Origin: Chloromonas sp. AAM2
Lineage: Eukaryota; Chlorophyta; Chlorophyceae; Chlamydomonadales; Chlamydomonadaceae
DNA: 10,475 nucleotides
Direction: 5' to 3'
Assembly: GCA_004335635.1 (NCBI GenBank)
Contig: QAXH01003805.1
Coordinates: forward strand, 4,250 to 14,724
Part shown: in pieces, positions 8,101-10,475 of the stretch
Numbering within the stretch: the stretch's first letter is position 1
Layout of the letters: the number at the start of each line of letters is the position of its first letter
Program-made: the position numbers and the translations under genes
The notes under the pieces: generated by a model
Told to the model about the DNA's origin: nothing
The model's input: only the letters and a program-made list of their open reading frames with translations
Databases searched by the model: none

Positions 8101-9606
8101 CTACACACCCCTCTTGCAGCGTGAAAATGCGCTCACAATCTCAAACGACTTACACCACTGACGGATCATGGAATGCCCAGTCCTAAACAACTGATTGTGC
8201 AACACCGAAGCGGAAATGTTGCTTGGCATATGCATGGTATACTGTGTTTGGTCTGCAGCACGGCAAGCTGCAAAGCTGTGTGCTGTGGAACGGGGCAGCA
8301 GGGCAGGGCTGTGCATGGCTATCCTGCCCTCGAGACTGCCTGTCCCCCTGAGCAGTGCAAGCTGCAAAGGCTAGGAGGAGTTCAAATTCATGCGCCACAT
8401 GGTCTGTGTGTGGTCCCTAAAATCGCGTTGCTCTTTGAATCCTCGCATCTGTCTTTCTGAACTCTCCTGCACTCGGGGAACTCTCCTGCACTCGATGCAC
8501 GTGATTAATTGCTTGTCACCTAGGAGAGGCCTGGCTCGTTTGCCGCTTGTGTTCCCTTGAATGGCTCTGCTCAGTGAATCGTGAAGTCGTTCAATTGATG
8601 TGTACTTGGTTCACTGGATGCAACCGTACCCACACTATGTGCCTGCAGCGTGAAAACACGCTCCCAGTCTTAAACGTACTTGGTGTGCCTGCAATTGGTT
8701 CAATAACACCAACACTGTGTGCCTTCAGGGCAAACCGCTATGGTCAAGAACATATTTCGCGTCATGGCTCTGGGCTTCATTCCCTTGGGCCACTACTTTC
8801 CCACCGGCGTAGCCCTTCTCTGGACCTCCAATTCAGCCTTCTCTGTGCTTATGGGAGTCATGCTACGGCAGGACGCCATTAGGAAGGTGCTGCGACTGCC
8901 AACCCTTCAGGAAACCGCTGAGCTGGGCGCCAGGCTGCAGACGTTGAATGCAGCAAACCCGATGTCGTTCGTCCCGCCCATGCCTTCGCCCTCTCCAACT
9001 GGCTGGCCGGCCCAGCCACAGCAGCCGCACCCAACAGCTGGCTGGCCAGCCCAGCAGCCAATGCAGCCGCCCGCACCGGCTGGCTGGCCGGCTCAGCCAC
9101 AGCAGCCGCACCCAACAGCTGGCTGGCCGGCTCAGCAGCAGCAGCAGCAGCAACCACCACCACCAGCAGGCTGGCCTACCCAGCCACAGCAGCAGCAGCA
9201 GCCTTACCCAACAGGTTGGCCAACCCAGCACCAGGCACAGCCACCTTCACCGGCGGGCTGGCCGACCCAGCAGCAGCAGCAGCCACCCTTGCCGGCTGGC
9301 TGGCCAACCCTGCAACAGCAGCAGCCCGCGCCAGCAGGCTGGCCAGCCCAGCCACAGCAGCCACCACCACCCAATGCTTGGCCAACACACCTGCCCCCTG
9401 GCTGGGCAGCTTCAGCACCACAAGCTGTACCAGCAGCACCAGCTGGAGCAGCCGCATCTACACAAGCACCAGCCGCGCCAGCAGAGCATGTGCCACCGCT
9501 TCCTACGGACTTGCAGCGGGCGTTGCATGCTGCGGAATCTGAAGCGTATTCCGCATCTTCACCTTCAGCCAACAAGGCTGGCGACAAGCCTCCTGAGACG
9601 CGATGA
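5111..9606 (+). CDS. OXA1: Mitochondrial inner-membrane insertase OXA1 (YidC/Oxa1/Alb3 family)
   Basis: Inserts mitochondrially made and some imported proteins into the inner membrane (family knowledge). Exons 5111-5625, 6097-6187, 6793-6849, 7000-7074, 7246-7425, 7877-8036 and 8729-9606 give 651 residues. ATG 5111 is the first after an in-frame TAG (5102). The N-terminus MALRRVVLSASRCCSIST looks like a mitochondrial presequence, followed by a Gln/Pro-rich region to about 125. TM1 (171-195) contains GLPWWSSIALVNIATR and leads into ANQRSNARMM. A matrix segment KLQADLLPIRKLQEAV follows, then TM2 (273-299, ANSVVFLSIFSGVSNLM). The hallmark PSLATGGMLWFTDLTLPDPY (308-327) leads to TM3, and IFRVMALGFIPLGHYFPTGV begins the final segments, ending at LRLPTLQ (414-420). 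This matches OXA1L-type mitochondrial proteins better than chloroplast ALB3. The tail (441-651) has nine GWP repeats. The exon 4 boundaries are the least certain: its acceptor ends AAG and its donor is GTGTGC. Confidence 0.94.
5650..5674. repeat. (GTTT)6 microsatellite
   Basis: Six tandem GTTT units plus one T, 25 bp after the donor of OXA1 intron 1. Confidence 0.95.
5828..5860. repeat. 11-bp tandem repeat, 3 perfect copies
   Basis: ACAGTATGAGG is repeated three times without change in OXA1 intron 1. Confidence 0.95.
5890..6085. repeat. Diverged direct repeats around CCTGAGCCTCA (3 copies)
   Basis: Copy 1 (5890-5935) and copy 2 (5957-6003) share a GGGTTT start, a CCTTG-ACCT core, AGCCTCAT and a CA-GCA tail. 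Copy 3 (about 6059-6090) keeps ACCTGAGCCTCA and CATGCA-T-A. The core spacing is 67 and then 84 bp. Old tandem duplication is likely. Confidence 0.65.
6188..6792 (+). other. OXA1: OXA1 intron 2
   Basis: A 605-bp intron with donor GTGGGT and acceptor TGTACAG. It starts G-rich (GGGGTGGGGTGGGG near 6200-6213) with a short CATTCTG duplication after it. No exon or RNA gene recognised. Confidence 0.75.
7444..7479. repeat. Degenerate telomere-like hexamer array (6 units)
   Basis: Six consecutive hexamers read GGGTAA, GGATTA, GGATTA, TGATAA, GGGTTG and GGGTTA, fitting a GGRTTA consensus. It begins 18 bp inside OXA1 intron 5. It may be an interstitial telomeric remnant or simple low-complexity sequence. 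Confidence 0.5.
7705..7777. repeat. 11-bp perfect inverted repeat, 51-nt loop
   Basis: GGCCTTGCATG at 7705-7715 is matched exactly by its reverse complement CATGCAAGGCC at 7767-7777, inside OXA1 intron 5. Confidence 0.85.
8037..8728 (+). other. OXA1: OXA1 intron 6
   Basis: A 692-bp intron, the longest in the window, with donor GTGAGC and acceptor CCTTCAG. It contains a 19-bp tandem duplication (8459-8494) and two diverged copies of a GCAGCGTGAAAA-containing segment (near 8117 and 8645). No exon recognised. Confidence 0.85.
8459..8494. repeat. 19-bp tandem duplication
   Basis: GAACTCTCCTGCACTCGGG at 8459-8477 is followed directly by a second copy from 8478 that keeps the first 17 bases. Confidence 0.92.
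9001..9405 (+). repeat. OXA1: In-frame GWP-(Q/P)n coding repeat in the OXA1 tail
   Basis: Nine repeats, each opening with GWP, start at residues 451, 464, 478, 491, 507, 522, 536, 550 and 563, with degenerate AWP at 576 and GW at 584. Unit length is 13-16 residues: GWP, then A/T, then Q-rich, then P-rich. The DNA is CAG/CCA-rich. Antisense frames over this stretch are artefacts of its composition. Confidence 0.95.
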
Positions 9607-9803
9607 TCTGCAACGTATTTTATAACGGACCATCACCTTCACATGCTTACCCTTGACTTGAAGCAGGATGAGCAGCGGCTCCCATCACCTTTATTTGCTT
9701 TTCACAGTCGGTGCAGGCTGGCATTTGTCATCTTCTGGTAGGCCAGTTACAACATTGCATTCAGTATAATCCGCAGCGGCTGGAACATGTGTGAGGTGCT
9801 GAA

Positions 9804-9886
9804 CCCCGACGACTTGTATTGGACGATTGGACAAGGACAGCCAAAAGTGTAAACCGGGCATATTAAGCCTATACAAGTCGTCGGGG
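9804..9886. repeat. 16-bp perfect inverted repeat with 51-nt loop
   Basis: CCCCGACGACTTGTAT at 9804-9819 is the exact reverse complement of ATACAAGTCGTCGGGG at 9871-9886. About 200 bp after the OXA1 stop, the transcript could form a stable stem. The loop contains a TGTAA at 9848-9852. Confidence 0.93.
9848..9852 (+). promoter_or_regulatory. Candidate polyadenylation signal TGTAA for OXA1
   Basis: TGTAA is the usual green algal poly(A) signal (known from Chlamydomonas and relatives). This is the first copy after the OXA1 stop, giving a 3' UTR of about 250-270 nt. A second copy lies at 9897-9901. Confidence 0.5.
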
Positions 9887-10280
9887 TGCTCAGAAGTGTA
9901 AATTTGACAGTTTTGCAGCATGGTCAAAACAGTCAACTCTCCGGAGTGGAGATCGGAAAAGTGGTGCTGGAGAGTCGGGTTACCAAGTGGAGAGTGGTCA
10001 TTTGCCGACTGTATGGACAAATTAGAGTATGACAACGGGATGGCTTGTGCGTGTTGGAAGTGTGAGGAAGTAGTTTAAAAGTGTAAAAACCCACTGTAAG
10101 GACGCTTAACAGTGTGGAGAAGAGTGCAGAGTGTAAAATAGCCACTGTATCATGATGGACACTTGACACTATGGAGAATTGTAAACAGGAGTTGTGGAGA
10201 GCGAAGAATCGCCTATGTGTGGACACATACCCGTTGTGCAGAAGGGTGGAGTATGTACCAGTTGACGCTGTCTTTTCACA

Positions 10281-10333
10281 AACTGTAAACAGAAACTGTA
10301 AAACTGTTAAACTGTAAAACAAAAACTGTAAAT
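10281..10333. repeat. ACTGTAAA-type short tandem repeat
   Basis: The motif ACTGTAAA (one copy ACTGTTAA) recurs five times at 8-16-bp intervals. Related AGTGTAAA copies lie upstream at about 9847, 9896, 10079 and 10131. Confidence 0.8.
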
Positions 10334-10475
10334 CCCCCTGCAAGCCCCCACGGACGGGAGAGCGCGGTGAGCGTGGGCTGTTCCTGCCTCTGAGGATCAC
10401 ATCGTTGCTCACTGGAAAGCACAAGACAGGAGCCAGTAGCGGTGTGTCATTCACTGGGTATTCACTGGGTATTCA

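Larger units (their letters stand above)
9607..10475. other. OXA1 3' flank, repeat-rich, no gene recognised
   Basis: It contains the OXA1 3' UTR, an inverted repeat (9804-9886), several TGTAA motifs and diverged short repeats up to about 10332, then unremarkable sequence. It ends in a 12-bp unit (ATTCACTGGGTA) present twice from 10449 and cut off by the window edge. A 173-codon minus-strand open frame crosses the repeats but resembles nothing I recognise. Confidence 0.6.

Noticed and set aside
8863..9587. Several long antisense and alternative frames over the OXA1 tail
   Set aside because: Open frames are expected on every strand of CAG/CCA-rich repeat DNA; the sense frame continues directly from the conserved OXA1 core.
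9933..10454. 173-codon minus-strand open frame downstream of OXA1
   Set aside because: Its Phe/Leu/Thr-rich composition comes from the TTTACAGT-type repeats read antisense. I recognise no domain, and the flank is repeat-rich.

Overview
The window is nuclear DNA from a eukaryote with many introns, most likely a chlorophyte green alga; I cannot name the genus. Three protein-coding genes can be rebuilt exon by exon from conserved protein blocks. Every junction used is GT-AG, the reading phase is kept across all of them, and most acceptors end in GCAG. No bacterial, plasmid, phage or CRISPR signal is present. Introns and spacers carry microsatellites, short tandem repeats and many TGCATG/GCATGC motifs, as in green algal genomes. 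The candidate 3'-end signal TGTAA also fits green algae.

Region 1 (1-2461, minus strand): the 5' part of a prolyl 4-hydroxylase of the ER/secretory pathway. Seven exons lie in the window and the 3' end runs off at base 1. The iron-binding His-x-Asp motif is encoded by an 11-nt microexon (407-417), which no ORF scan would find. Region 2 (2462-2827) is a 366-bp divergent intergenic interval shared with the next gene.

Region 3 (2828-4208, plus strand): a complete four-exon ERV1/ALR sulfhydryl oxidase of 224 aa. It has an N-terminal CRAC motif, a YPCGYC redox centre and the C-terminal HNEVN...CSK block. Region 4 (4209-5110) is a 0.9-kb spacer without a recognisable gene.

Region 5 (5111-9606, plus strand): a complete seven-exon OXA1-type inner-membrane insertase of 651 aa. 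It has an N-terminal presequence and a normal membrane core. Its tail is unusual: nine GWP-led Pro/Gln-rich repeats, with no Lys, Arg, Asp or Glu for about 180 residues. Region 6 (9607-10475) is a 3' flank with a 16-bp perfect inverted repeat, several TGTAA motifs and diverged short repeats.

ERV1 and OXA1 lie in tandem and both serve biogenesis of mitochondrial inner-membrane and intermembrane-space proteins. The P4H belongs to the secretory pathway and shares only the divergent promoter interval. The gene models are hand-built from conservation and splice consensus; the weakest junctions are those of OXA1 exon 4.
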